NCBI GenBank assembly: GCA_033032865.1
Contig: JAWHQI010000258.1
Location: 2,418,001-2,482,000, forward strand
DNA from: Dactylorhiza incarnata
Taxonomy: Eukaryota > Streptophyta > Magnoliopsida > Asparagales > Orchidaceae
Length of the DNA: 64,000 nucleotides
Reading direction: 5' to 3'
The notes below the pieces were generated by a model, which saw only the letters and a list, made by a program, of their open reading frames with translations, did not search any database and was not told where the DNA came from. Below are positions 22,148 through 33,732 of this stretch, one piece after another. The stretch's first letter is position 1. Each line of letters starts with the position of its first letter. The position numbers and the translations under genes are program-made.

Positions 22148-22779
22148 TAAGCCCCCCAAACCTTCGGAGTCCGAGTTTCGGTGCGAGGAGTTCGGAGGTT
22201 TTAATTTTTCTGTGGCGGCTTTGATCATTGCTCTCTTTGTGGTGCCTTGGGTAGGAGTTGCCGTTGGGGGAAAGTGTGGTTGACTTTGTTTCTTTGTTCT
22301 GGACAGGCGTTTCTTGTCCTGCGCTGAGTCGTGATAGCCCTCTGATGGTCCTGCTGCCCTGGTTGCTGACAAAGCGTTGATGGAGGGAAGACGCTTTAAG
22401 ATAGCCGGCGAAGGGCGTTGGTTCTCTGAGACTGTTGCTGGCTCGCTGCCTAGCATTGATATCCGTATAGGTTGAATGCTTTCTGCAAAATAACAGATGA
22501 ACATGCGCGGTTCTGAGCCTGCGGCTTTTATATAATGGAAAATCGGTTTGCGCGAGTCTGGGCTTGCGGCTTTTTATAATAGAAAATTAATTTGTGCGAG
22601 TCTGTGCTCGCGGCTTTTGCACGAGTCGGGCTCGCGGCTTGGCCGGTGAATAGCGAGTGTATTCAAACCGTGTGCGAATGTAGGAGGGGCAAACATGACG
22701 TCGGGACCTTACTGTGGTGGAGAGGGGTGGACCTTCAATCGACGGCAATGAGAAATTATTGTGAGCGCGCTGCCTGGAG

Positions 22780-23480
22780 GCAGTTGCTGCAGGCGCTGTT
22801 CATTAGCGCACTGCCCGGAGGCAGCTGCTGTTCATTAGCGCACTGCCAGGAGGCAGGTGGTGTTCATTAGCGCACTGCCCGGAGGCAGGTGCTGTTCATT
22901 AGCGCACTGCCCGGAGGCAGGTGCTGTTCATTAGCGCACTGCCCGGAGGCAGGTGCTGTTCATTAGCGCACTGCCCGGAGGCAGGTGCTGGTCATTAGCG
23001 CACTGCCCGGAGGCAGGTGCTGGTCATTAGCGCACTGCCCGGAGGCAGGTGCTGGTCATTAGCGCACTGCCCGGAGGCAGGTGCTGCTCATTAGCGCACT
23101 GCCCGGAGGCAGGTGCTGCTCATTAGCGCACTGCCCGGAGGCAGGTGCTGCTCATTAGCGCACTGCCCGGAGGCAGGTGCTGCTCATTAGCGCACTGCCC
23201 GGAGGCAGGTGCTGCTCATTAGCGCACTGCCCGGAGGCAGGTGCTGCTCATTAGCGCACTGCCCGGAGGCAGGTGCTGCTCATTAGCGCACTGCCCGGAG
23301 GCAGGTGCTGCTCATTAGCGCACTGCCCGGAGGCAGGTGCTGCTCATTAGCGCACTGCCCGGAGGCAGGTGCTGCTCATTAGCGCACTGCCCGGAGGCAG
23401 GTGGTGTTCATTAGCGCACTGCCCGGAGGCAGATGCTGTTCATTAGCGCACTGCCCGGAGGCAGGTGCTGTTCATTAGCG
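22780..23480. repeat. 32-bp tandem array (about 21 copies) inside element B
   Basis: Unit gctgctcattagcgcactgc followed by ccggaggcaggt. Copies are very uniform, the ends carry 'gttc' variants and the middle 'gctc' variants, which suggests recent expansion from the centre. It lies between gag and the 3' LTR. It is not CRISPR: there are no unique spacers. Confidence 0.95.
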
Positions 23481-23735
23481 AGTGGACGTCTTTACGTAGT
23501 TTCGATGACGCAAAATATGACATGTGTGGAATGATTGACTTTAAAAACGATTAGTAGTGGAAATTTGCACAAAGTTTTCAAAGTTGATAGAAACAAAGTT
23601 GACAGAATATTTCAGCGGCGCTGGTAGAGCCCTGTTGATGGGTATGAAGCTTTCTCCTGGGATGACTGCCTTAAGGGTTGCTCCCGGTCCTTCCTGGCAG
23701 GCCGCCAGCTGATCTCCTGCTAGCCGAATAGTTGC

Positions 23736-25127
23736 CTAGTCTCGTAGAAATTTCCCCAGTAGGCCTTGTTTGACGAGTTGCTCGATTTCATCCTTAAGCT
23801 TGGAGCAATTTTCCGTGTCATGTCCTTGTCCACGATGGAACTCACAATATTTTGTCTGGTCCCCTGAGTTTTTAGCGAGGGGTCTGGGCTTGCGGAGCGT
23901 TTGGTTGTCTTTGATTGCGTACAGTACGTTAGTCCTGGTAGTGTTCAGGGGAGTGTAGTCCTAACGTTGGCGAGATCCTCGGTCTCGGCTGGGGTTGTCG
24001 TGATGCTTGTTGTTCTTATTGGGAACTGCCTGTGGCAGTGACTCCTCTTTCTTCCTCTTCGAGCTCCCCTCGAACTGCCGGCGGTGCGCTTCAATTGCCT
24101 CATCTGCTGCTATCTGGGCCTCGACTCGCTGAACGAGGTCAGGATAGCTTTGTACGGTTTCTCTCATTAGAGCTGAGTAGAAGCCACTTGGGCGGAGTCC
24201 TCCAAGGAAAAATCCTCGCAAAAGCTCGGGGTCGACTCCCGGGATCTGTCGCGCCTCAGAGGTGAAGCGTCGGAAAAAATCCTTCAGAGTTTCTCCGTCG
24301 TTCTGGCGGATTCCCGAGAGATGGGAAGGATCTCGGACAATCCTACGATTGGCGATGAACTGGTCCACGAACTGCCGTGCCATTTCTGCGAAGTTGTTGA
24401 TGGCCCCATCTCGCAGAGAGTGGAACCAAGTGCGTGTTTGTCCTTTCAAAGTTGTTGGGAACACTCGACAGAGGAGTTGGTCGGGGGCGCTGTAAATCCC
24501 CATGATGGTGGTGAAGTGATTGACGTGTTCCAGCGGGTCGTCCGTCCCGTCGAACGTTTCGATGTTGGGAAGCTTGAAACCGTTTGGAATTGGATGGTCC
24601 AGGACTTGAGGTGATAGTGGGGAGCCGTGGCGCGCGGGATGGCGGGCGAGAGCTGCGCGTCGCCCTGCTTGGGCATACTCCTCCTCTATCATGTTGCGTA
24701 TTTCTTCTCGCGTAGCTCTTTCCACTGCTTGCTCAGGGGCAGCTCTTCCGTGGTGGTGGCGGTGGTTAGCTTCTGGGCCTCCAGCTGGTGGGGCAAGGTG
24801 AGCGGAACTTGCCGCATTGGAGAATCCTTCCGAGGCTTCGTCTTTCTAGGTGGCCTCCCCGTTCGGGGCATGATTCAGAATTGGGGGTGGTGGTGCGTTC
24901 AGAGCTGGCGGCTGAATCGGAGCTGGAGGAGCCCCAAGATTCCTTACGAGAGCCAACATCTCAGCTTGATGTTCTTCGATCTGCCGCATGCGCACCTCCA
25001 AACCCGCCGCGGGTGCCGGTAGTGCCTCCTCTGCGGGAGGTGCATCGATAAGCGAGTGGGAGGGAGCCGGGTCGACGCGTCCTTCCGGCATCGATCCTTC
25101 AGTAGTGCGAGCACTCTTACTTGCCAT
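23736..25127 (-). pseudogene. gag polyprotein of element B with in-frame amber codons
   Basis: One frame from the ATG at 25127 (MASKSARTTEGSMPEG) carries an N-terminal Pro/Ala-rich part, a Retrotrans_gag capsid region (FKLPNIETFDGTDDPLEHVN, LKGQTRTWFHSL, FIANRRI, LRGFFLGGL) and a nucleocapsid finger of variant type CEFHRGQGHDTENC. TAG codons interrupt it at 24846-24848, 23961-23963 and 23736-23738. The frame stays open and homologous-looking between them. The frame behind the last TAG is open for about 60 more codons, so even that one may be a lesion. Gag would form the virus-like particle of the element. Confidence 0.85.
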
Positions 25128-25161
25128 GGCAGTCGGCTTTTGAAGAGTTGTTGGGAATGTT

Positions 25162-25180
25162 CCCACAGACGGCGCCAAAT
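25162..25180 (-). promoter_or_regulatory. Primer-binding site of element B
   Basis: Directly next to the right LTR the minus strand reads ATTTGGCGCCGTCTGTGGG. TGGCGCC pairs with a tRNA 3' end GGCGCCA, the usual arrangement in Tat/Athila-type elements. Confidence 0.75.
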
Positions 25181-27230
25181 TGTTGCGGAACGCTTAGGGC
25201 TTTTGGTAGACCGGTTCACTTGAACCGCCTTAGCTCGTGAGCGAGCTAAGAGCGCAAACAGTCAATGAGAGATTTGCTGAGTACACAAGGACTTTTTAAC
25301 GTGGAAAACCCGAAAAGGGTAAAAAACCACGCGGCCGGAGCTGTGCCGACCAAACTTCACTATTTTTTGGGGGGTTACAACTTGGAAACTAGAACTCGAG
25401 CGCGACAGGCCGCTGCTCGTTACAATATTTGGAGAGAGAGAGAGCTCCGAGGGTGACAGGCCACCTCTCGGAAAAACTAAGTCCTTTTCCCTTCTGAGAA
25501 TGCTGGTCGCCTTTCGGAAGTGGGAAGGCCAGTCGCCTTTCCCTTCTGAGATTGCTAGTCGCCTTTCGGAAGTGAGAAGGCCAGTCGCCTTTCCCTTCTG
25601 AGATTGCTAGTCGCCTTTCGGAAGTGAGAAGGTCAGTCGTCTTTCCCTTCTGAGACTGCTGGTCGCCTTTCGGAAGTGGGAATGCCAGTCGCCTTTCCCT
25701 TCTGAGATTGCTAATCGTCTTTCGGAAGTGAGAAGGCCAGTCGCCTTTCCCTTCTGAGATTGCTAGTCGCCTTTCGGAAGTGAGAAGGCCAGTCGCCTTT
25801 CGGAAGTGAGAAGGCCAGTCGCCTTTCCCTTCTGAGGCTGCTGGTCGCCTTTCCGGATGATGCTTCAAGTCCCGAAGGAGATCTTCAAGTGCCGAAGGAG
25901 AATTCCGCAAAAGTCTGCAAGGAGCTCTCCTGGGTCCAGAAGTCAAGGTCCTTTCAAATGAAGCCTTGGGGCTCCTTTTATAGCTTTGGCCGGGGGCGGC
26001 CCGGTAATTTTGTCGTTGACAGTTTCCATAAATGCTCGGTGGACGAATCATATTCTCCGGTTCGGGGCTCTCGGATCGCCATTTTTCGTAAATGACCACC
26101 TTGCCCCTCGGGCAGCTCGGGCAATTCGGGCAGTTCCGTTGGAGGTGAAAAAGGCGACTGACCGTTCCTGAAAAGTGAGAAGCCGGAAACCCAAAAAGTG
26201 AGAAGCCGAAAAGACAAAAAGTGAGAAGCCGGAAACCCAAAAAGTGAGAAGCCGGAAAGACAAAAAGTGAGAAGCCGGAAACCCAAAAAGTGAGAAGCCG
26301 GAAAGACAAAAAGTGAGAAGCCGGAAACCCGAAAAGTGAGAATGCTCTGAGCGCGCTCAGAAGCGTTCTGAGCGCGCAACGAACTTGGAAGCGCTTCGAA
26401 CGCGCTCGAAGCGTTCTGAGCGCGCAACGGACTTGGAAGCGCTTTGAACGCGCTTGGAGGCGTTCTGAGCGTGCGTGAACGCGGAAGCGTTCTGAGCGTG
26501 CAGCGGACCTGGAAGCGCTTTGAACGCGCTTGGAGGCGTTCTGAGCGCGCGTGAACGCGGAAGCGTTCTGAGCGCGCAACGGACCTGGAAGCGCTTTGAA
26601 CGCGCTTGGAGGCGTTCTGAGCGCGCGTGAGCGCAGAGGCATTCTGAGCGCGCGTGAGCGCGGAGGCGTTCTGAGCGAACGGTGGAGTGGGGAGTTGTCC
26701 CTCAAGGTGGAATTGGGATCCGGCGCACCCGACGGGGGGGGGGGGGGCGTGAATACGGCGGGCCCCCTTGCGAGCTCTCCTGTAGAAAAGGGCGAGGGGA
26801 GGGGGCCGGGCCGCGCTCCACAAGCGGCGCGACGGAGTCGCACCCCGGGGGGTGCGGCTTGGCCGCACCCCTTGGGGGGTGCGGCCGGGCCGCACCCCTT
26901 GGGGGTGCGGCCGGGCCGCACCCCACAAGGGGTGTGCGGCTGGGCCGCACCCCCAAGGGGGGTGCGGCTTGGCCGCACCCCTTGAGGGATGCGGTTCCGC
27001 GCGAGCCGCACCCCGAGGGGGTGCGGCGGGGCCGTTCTCCCGCGACGGGGGGCGCTGCCCGTGTGCTACCGTGCGCGTGGTAGCGCACGCGCTTTGTTTC
27101 TGGCGGTTGGCGGTGGAAATCGCAGGCTCGGTTTCTTCGATTCGAGCGACTGCGTGCGGACCGCTGACCCCACCTCTCTTTTGCGGGGCTTTCTTTAGGC
27201 GCGTCCTAAGGTCTTTACGGGTGTACAACA
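25181..27230 (-). repeat. Right LTR (5' LTR) of element B
   Basis: Same ends and subrepeat order as the left LTR, with a TATA box at 25974-25982 (minus). The visible differences are isolated base changes, fewer repeat units near 26600-26660, a shorter G run (14) and extra gggtgcggc hairpin units near 26850-26930. This closeness implies a recent insertion. Confidence 0.95.
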
Positions 27231-27272
27231 GTGTTTTTGTTCAAACTCACCGGAGCAAATAAGCGGCTCCAA

Positions 27273-27860
27273 ACGAATCCCAGGTTGTTGGACGAAGTCA
27301 GTCGTCGGTTATTGATGAGCTTGCATTACAGGCCGGTTTGATATGGAGGAAGCTGGGCAGGTCGCGGAGGAGGAAGAGGTGGTGAGTAACTGTTGTGAGA
27401 ATGGGCAGAGGTTAGTGGCGATGGAAGGGATGTAAATCCTGAAGAAAACTCTACAAGAAAATTGATCTTTAGTGATGAAAATTTATTCGAGATATATTTC
27501 GTCAGTAAAGACACCTCTTTAATGATCAAATAAAAATTTGATCACATCTTTAGTGAAGAAATATAATTTCGGCCACTAAAGACGCTACATATTTAATGAC
27601 GAATTATTTTTGATCATTAAATAAATTTAGTGACGGAGCATTTGTGATCATTTTGAGGCGAACGGAATCTGATCACTAAATATCCTCGGTGCCCAAAATC
27701 CAACTTTTAGTGACGAAAAATTTCTTCACTAAAAATCAAATTTCCAATGGTTTAAGGAGCTCGGTGCCCAGAAGAGGAGTGAGTGGTTGGCTGCTTGATG
27801 GTGTGCGCAGTATGTGGCAACTAAGATGTGGTGCCGACCACAGGAGTGCATGCAGCTCTA
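27273..27860. other. Intergenic with decayed repeat
   Basis: 27460-27740 has repeated short blocks (tttagtgacgaa, gatcactaaa, gatcattaaat) in both orientations that resemble subterminal repeats of a decayed DNA transposon. No gene. Confidence 0.45.
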
Positions 27861-28046
27861 GGCTATGTTTGGCATGATGGTGGCGGTCGTGAACGCGCGC
27901 AGTGGTAAAATCGTTATTCGTGAACGGACACCTAAAGAACTTCATCCATTTCTATGTTCAAGTGGATGAAATTTCTTAGGTGAGCATTCATGAATGACAG
28001 TTTTACCACCGTGTTCATGCCCGCCGCCACCGTACCAAACAGAGCC
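27861..28046. mobile_element. Tourist-like MITE with CTA target duplication
   Basis: Begins GGCTATGTTTGGCATG and ends GTACCAAACAGAGCC; CTA flanks both sides (27858-27860, 28047-28049). Nearly a full hairpin. Confidence 0.88.
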
Positions 28047-28313
28047 CTAATTGGGCTTCCGCACCTCTGGAAGCTGGATGGGAGAAACCGGCTTTATACG
28101 TTATATAATTATTTTATAAGTATTTTATTTAAAACATTTTACATAAAAGGCTCAGAAAACATGCAAATGTACTTGTAATCTGTAGCAATCACTGCTAACA
28201 ATAAAATTTTTTTTTTTACTATAACGTCACGTTTTAATTCATTTGCACATGATTAATACTTTTTTTTCTTTTGTTTGAAGAAAAATTATAGGAACCAAAT
28301 CTTAGAGGATTAA

Positions 28314-28453
28314 GGCTCTGTTTGGGGCGGCGTTTGGATAAGTACTTCATCGTCATAAAATGTTGATGAAATTCCTAAGATAAGGTCGGGTGCTCACGAC
28401 TACATTTCACATTCGTCATGTTCACTACCGCCACCACCGCGACAAGCTGAGCC
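28314..28453. mobile_element. Short MITE of the GGCTCTGTTTGG family
   Basis: Left end GGCTCTGTTTGGGGCGGC after TAA, right end ccgcgacaagctgagcc. The middle carries the taaggtcgggtgctcacgac block of the family. Confidence 0.7.
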
Positions 28454-28608
28454 TATATTTTCTTAGAAGGAATAGAAGGATGCATGTGAAGGTAAATAAT
28501 ATATTTACTTTAATTTCCTAACATGAAACTTATTTTTGACAATTTTAGGTGATTATTAATTACACAATATTTTTGGCTCTCTGCCTTTATTTATGACAAA
28601 ATTATTGA

Positions 28609-28740
28609 GGCTTCTTTTGGGGGGGGACTTATTTTCACCGGTCAAGCGGTTACGACCGCATGAATCGGACCATAATTAAGGTCTGGTTCATGCAGTCGTA
28701 ATCGCTTGACCGGTGAAAATAAGTCCCCCCAAACGGAGCC
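28609..28740. mobile_element. 132-bp palindromic MITE (second family)
   Basis: ggacttattttcaccggtca agcggttacgaccgcatga is mirrored almost exactly around attaag. Ends GGCTTCTTTTGG and CCAAACGGAGCC. A second copy lies at 53766-53896. Confidence 0.9.
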
Positions 28741-29321
28741 TAAATATGTCCTTAAATTTTTATTATTTTTTGAAAAAGGTGTCTTATCTTTTTTATGTTT
28801 CAAATTAATCCCAACTTTAAGTTTTGATTAATAGGATTTGGGTTTGGCGGAATATCTATGGCGCAAAGTTTTTGGAATTAGGCCAAAATCAATTCATGTG
28901 TTTGTTTGCAGGAAGATTTTCAACCACAGGAATTGATTCTATCAATATTTTTGTTCAGTTGCATGATGAAATTCAAGGCAGAAATTCAAAAACAAAAAAT
29001 GTTAATAAATCAGTTTCAATAAATATTTTGTTGTTCTACATCAATTTTCTTCCATTTCACTCTAAATAAAAAGTAATAGAAAATTGAGCATCGGGAAAAA
29101 AAACAGGCAAACCAACAACTCAACATAAATTTTGATCTTGAGCATAATCAATTTTCCCTTTGCGTCCGGACAAGAAGAAAATTCATAGGAAAAAGAAGTA
29201 AAAGAGAGCATTGGGAAAAAGAAAAAAATTTGTATCGAATTAGCAAAAATATTTTTCCAAGAATAAATAGATTAATCTACAGAGGAAAGAATAGGACAAT
29301 AATTTAACAAAAAAAGACAAA
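28741..29321. other. A/T-rich intergenic DNA
   Basis: No gene or repeat recognised; the open frame at 28824-29069 has no domain and ordinary A/T composition. Confidence 0.5.
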
Positions 29322-29401
29322 ATGGTTAAATCAGTCCCCTAACTTCACCTACTTTATGAAATCAGTCCCCTAACTTCGAGAGAATTTTCTATACGTATAA
29401 C

Positions 29402-30237
29402 TGTTGAAACCAGTAACCCGGTTTCGACGTTCGCAAGGGGGATGCAGCTAATCTTGACTTGACCTGAGCGAGACCCTTGACCAGTCACTAAGAGCCGAAG
29501 AACCTTGACCTTGGAGAACACCTAAGTCCACAAACGGACCCCTTAAGCTGCAGCCAAAAATCCACTATCCGCAGCCCGCCAACCAACCCGAACGACCGAA
29601 ACCGAGGTCACCCCGCCTGTGCGAGTGGACATCGGTCCACTCGCGAACTTGGCTGGGAGTGGGGGGTCCCCCACTCGCCCAAGGGGCGGGCGAGTGGGGG
29701 CAACTCGCCCAAGGGGCGGGCGAATGGGGGCAACTCGCCCAAGGGGCGGGCGAGTGGGGGCAACTCGCCCAAGGGGCGGGCGAGTGGGGGGATCCCCCAC
29801 TCGTCCCTTGGGCGGGCGAGTGGGCGGACCCCCACTCGCCCCTCGGCGGGCGAGTGGGCGGACCCCCACTCGCCCCTCGGCGGGCGAGGGGGGGATACCC
29901 CGCTCGCCCCTCGGCGGGCGAGTGGGGGGACCCCCGCTCGCCCCTCGGCGGGCGAGTGGGGGGACCCCCGCTCGCCCCTCGGCGGGCGAGGGGGGGATAC
30001 CCCGCTCGCCCGCCGCTCGCCCCTCGGCGGGCGAGTGGGCGGATCCCCCACTCGCCCCTTGGGCGGGCGAGTGGGCGGATCCCCACTCGCCCCGCTTCTT
30101 CTTTTCGCTGGTCATTCTTCACTCTTGTTCGGGCTCGGTATCCTCTGAGAGGTCGACTCGCTTGCCTCGGCCACCTTCTCTATCACGACCTTATCTGCGT
30201 CGGGTCATACCAACTCTGGAAATATGAGGGTTGTACA
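29402..30237 (-). repeat. Left LTR (3' LTR) of element C, with internal deletion
   Basis: It matches the right LTR except for a missing block of about 238 bp (equivalent to about 33884-34120), which removes the TATA region. The breakpoints share 'agc'. It contains the hairpin-forming array of cactcgcccctcggcgggcg at 29680-30100. Confidence 0.92.
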
Positions 30238-30395
30238 CAATCCCTGCTCTTTTCGAGCTTGCCTTAAGCTCAGAAAGAAAGTCCAACCCACCTATTTGAC
30301 GAGTAGGTGGGACCCTAGAGTGATCCACGAAGGGCCCTGCCAACGGGATGCTCCTGCCGAGTTTTTCAACCGAACCTAACTTGGGGCGGAACGCG

Positions 30396-30693
30396 AACCT
30401 TTCTCCACTTAACCACCCTCCTATGCGCCGAGCTCAACTGGAGGTGGAGAAAGCTCAACACCTCAGGTCGAATTGATCTTGACCTTAGGCGGAGAAAAAC
30501 TCAACACCCTTAGTCGAGCCGAGCTCGACCTGAGGTGGAAGGCAAACCTTTCTCCACTTAACCACCCTCCTATGAGCCGAGCTCAACTGGAGGTGGAGAA
30601 AGCTCAACACCTCAGGTCGAATTGATCTTGACCTTAGGTGGAGAAAAATTCAACACCCTTAGTCGAGCCGAGCTCGACCTGAGGTGGAGGAAA
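30396..30693. repeat. Two tandem copies of a ~149-bp repeat
   Basis: aacctttctccacttaacca starts at 30396 and 30545, each followed by the same gagctcaactggaggtggag block. Confidence 0.85.
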
Positions 30694-30709
30694 CTACACA
30701 CCTAACATG

Positions 30710-31935
30710 GAGCCGAGCTCACCTGTAGGTGGAGGAACTCAACACCTAACAGGGAGCCGAGCTCACCTGTAGGTGGAGGAACTCAACACCTAACAGGGAG
30801 CCGAGCTCACCTGTAGGTGGAGGAACTCAACACCTAACAGGGAGCCGAGCTCACCTGGAGGTGGAGGAAACTACACACCTAACAGGGAGCCGAGCTCACC
30901 TGAAGGTGGAGGAACTCAACACCTAAAAGGGAGCCGAGCTCGCCTAGAGGTGGACGAACTCAACACCTAACAGGGAGCCGAACTCACCTGGAGGTGGAGG
31001 AACTCAACACCTAACAGAGAGCCGAGCTCACCTGGAGGTGGAGGAAACTGCACACCTAACAGGAAGCCGAGCTCACCTGTAGGTGGAGGAACTCAACACC
31101 TAACAGGGAGCCAAGCTCACCTGTAGTTGGAGGAACTCAACACCTAACAGGGAGCCGAGCTCACCTGGAGGTGGAGGAAACTACACACCTAACATGGAGC
31201 CGAGCTCACCTGTAGGTGGAGGAACTCAACACCTAACAGGGAGCCGAGCTCACCTGTAGGTGGAGGAACTCAACACCTAACAGGGAGCCGAGCTCACCTG
31301 GAGGTGGAGGAAACTACACACCTAACAGGGAGCCGAGCTCACCTGGAGGTGGAGGAACTCAACACCTAAAAGGGAGCCGAGCTCACCTAGAGGTGGACGA
31401 ACTCAACACCTAAAAGGGAACCGAGCTCACCTAGAGGTGGACGAACTCAACACCTAACAGGGAGCCGAACTCACCTGGAGGTGGAGGAACTCAACACCTA
31501 ACAGAGAGCCGAGCTCACCTGGAGGTGGAGGAAACTACACACCTAACTGGGAGCCGAGCTCACCTGCAGGTGGAGGAACTCAACACCTAACAAGGAGCCG
31601 AGCTCACCTGGAGGTGGAGGAAACTACACACCTAACAGGGAGCCGAGCTCACCTGTAGGTGGAGGAACTCAACACCTAACAGGGAGCCGAGCTCACCTGA
31701 AGGTGGAGGAACTCCACACCTAACAGGGAGCCGAGCTCACCTGTAGGTGGAGGAACTCAACACCTAACAGGGAGCCGAGCTCACCTGTAGGTGGAGGAAC
31801 TCAACACCTAACAGGGAGCCGAGCTCACCTGGAGGTGGGGGAACTCAACACCTAACAGGAAGCCGAGCTCACATGTAGGTGGAGGAACTCAACACCTAAC
31901 AGGGAGCCGAGCTCACCAGGAGGTGGAGGAAACTC
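30710..31935. repeat. 44-45-bp tandem array (about 27 copies)
   Basis: Unit cctaacagggagccgagctc followed by acctgtaggtggaggaactcaaca. Variant units (gaaactacaca, acctggagg) recur in a regular higher-order pattern. Units contain inverted 'cacctgtaggtg'. Confidence 0.95.
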
Positions 31936-31939
31936 AATC

Positions 31940-32870
31940 ATCTCGCAAAAGCAGCTGGAGGCAGAGAACCAGTCCACGTCCTAGGTGCTTACCCTCACCG
32001 AGGGACGGAGGGATTCAGCCATCCTTCCAAAGCCACTGGGGCAGAGATCCAATCCACGCCCTAGGTGCTTACCTTCACCTAGAGGCAGAGGAACTCCACC
32101 ATCTTGCCAAAGCAACTGAGGCAAAGATCCCACCCACGCCCTAGGTGCTTACCTTCACTTAGAGGCAGAGGAATTCCACCATCTTGTCAAAGCAACTGAG
32201 GCAGAGATCCCACCCACGCACTAGGTGCTTACTTTCACCTAGAGGCAGAGGAACTCCACCATCTTATCAAAGCAACTGAGGCAGAGATCCACTCCACACC
32301 CTAGGTGCTTGGCTTACCTGGAGACAAGGGAACTCAACGCCCTCCCAATTCAATTGGAGGCGGAAGTACCCACCCGCATCCAAGGTGCCTTGCTTACCTG
32401 GAGACAGGGGAACTCAACGCCCTCCCAATCCAATTGGAGGCAGAAGTACCCACCTGTGTCCAAGGTGCCTTGCTTACCTGGAGACAGGGGAACTCAACGC
32501 CCTCCCAATCCAATTGGAGGCGGAAGTACCCACCCGCGTCCTAGGTGCCTTGCTTACCTGGAGACAGGGGAACTCAACGCCCTCCCAATCCAATTGGAGG
32601 CGGAAGTACCCACCCGCGTCCTAGGTGCCTTGCTTACCTGGAGACAGGGGAACTCAACGCCCTCCCAATCCAATTGGAGGCGGAAGTACCCACCTGCGTC
32701 CTAGGTGCCTTGCTTACCTGGAGACAGGGGAACTCAACGCCCTCCCAATCCAATTGGAGGTGGAAGTACCCACCTGCATCCTAGGTGCCTTGCTTACCTG
32801 GAGACAGGGGAACTCAACGCCCTCCCAATTCAATTGGAGGCGGAAGTACCCACCTGCGTCCTAGGTGCCT
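31940..32870. repeat. 80-bp tandem arrays
   Basis: Seven close copies at 32305-32870 with core ggagacaggggaactcaacg and ccctcccaatccaattggag; diverged relatives of similar period precede them at 31960-32300 (aggtgcttaccttcacctag). The 79-residue open frames at 80-bp steps are the repeat read in rotating frames, not genes. Confidence 0.93.
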
Positions 32871-33732
32871 TGCTTTCACCTGGAGGAAGAGGAGCCCAAC
32901 ACCTTCCCAAGCCACTCCGCATGTGGCGAGTCGACCCGATGAGTCTCCCATCTACCGGCATGACTGAGCCCGGAGAATGGTCTCTAGTCGGGGATGTTGC
33001 CAACTGGGGGGCGGAGTACCCATCCACATCCTAGGTGCTTACCTTCACCTGGAGGCAGAGGAATCCAACACCTTCCCAGAGGCTTTACCTAAGGTTCTAT
33101 CTCTACCTACTTTTTATTCAACATGGGGAGGTTACATATTTATTACAACGCGCCTTCTTGCGCCTACTCGGTCACATGCATCTCGGTCATCTCTTTTATC
33201 ACCTCCTCCACTTTCTCTGCCTTCTCATTCCTTCTCTTTCTCCTGGTCTTTCCTGCTTCCCTGGTCGACCTGGAGGTGGGAGACTTACCTCTGGAACCGA
33301 TCTGCGTAGCTTCCTTGCGTCTCCATATGCTTTTGTTGAATCAGGCACAGGGACTCCGCCTCCTTCCCGGTGAGACGGAGGCATCCTCCCTACCCCCTCA
33401 CTCGGGGCAGCTGGCCCCAGGGGAGCTGTCGAAGAGCGCTTGCGCTTGGAGGTTCAGGCCTTCTTCCGAGGCTGGCCCCTTCCCTTGCTGACATGCTTGC
33501 TCTATCTCCATCAAAGATGGCAAGACGAGCACAGGTGTTGGCGATGTCGAGCACTCGCCCTGAGTGGGGAGTGCAAACCGCAAGACTTCTTGGATTGACT
33601 TCCTGAGCTCCTCGAAGTCACCTTTCTTCATGCACTTGCCGGCAGGGGTGAGTCCCCCAGTTCATCGCTTCCAGCCATGAGACTTGCCCAGAGCTTTCCG
33701 AACTAGCTGCTTCCACGCTCACTGCACCATAA
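32871..33732 (-). other. 5' part of element C interior
   Basis: An open frame at 33398-33631 (MKKGDFEELRKSIQEVLRFA) could be the remains of a gag leader because it lies next to the 5' LTR in the element's sense, but no domain is recognisable. Nothing else is supported. Confidence 0.35.

Larger units (their letters stand above)
20082..27230 (-). mobile_element. Ty3/gypsy-type LTR element B, gag only (non-autonomous), TSD GTGTT
   Basis: A complete 7.15-kb element with two LTRs of about 2.06 kb that look nearly identical. The 5-bp duplication GTGTT lies at 20077-20081 and 27231-27235. A primer-binding site follows the right LTR and a purine tract (GGTTTGGGGGGCTTA on the minus strand) precedes the left LTR, so transcription is on the minus strand. 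The 3.0-kb interior holds a broken gag and a 32-bp tandem array. No protease, RT, RNase H or integrase is present, so it must rely on proteins from another element. The gag type and primer site suggest the Tat/Athila side of Ty3/gypsy. Confidence 0.95.
19910..27272. mobile_element. MITE split by LTR element B
   Basis: 19910-20081 carries the left and middle blocks of the GGCTTCGTTTGGC family, and 27231-27272 carries the right block (caaactcaccggagcaaata). Both were one MITE before element B inserted between them. Confidence 0.85.

Noticed and set aside
22780..23480. Regular 32-bp direct repeats that could suggest a CRISPR array
   Set aside because: The repeats are contiguous with no unique spacers, and the sequence is a plant retroelement.
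29543..30267. Arg/Gly/Pro-rich frames of about 200 codons in both strands of the element C LTRs
   Set aside because: By-products of the self-complementary ~32-bp GC-rich array lacking stop codons.
32305..33034. Series of 79-residue similar open frames
   Set aside because: Each is an 80-bp tandem unit read in rotating frames; no start or domain evidence.
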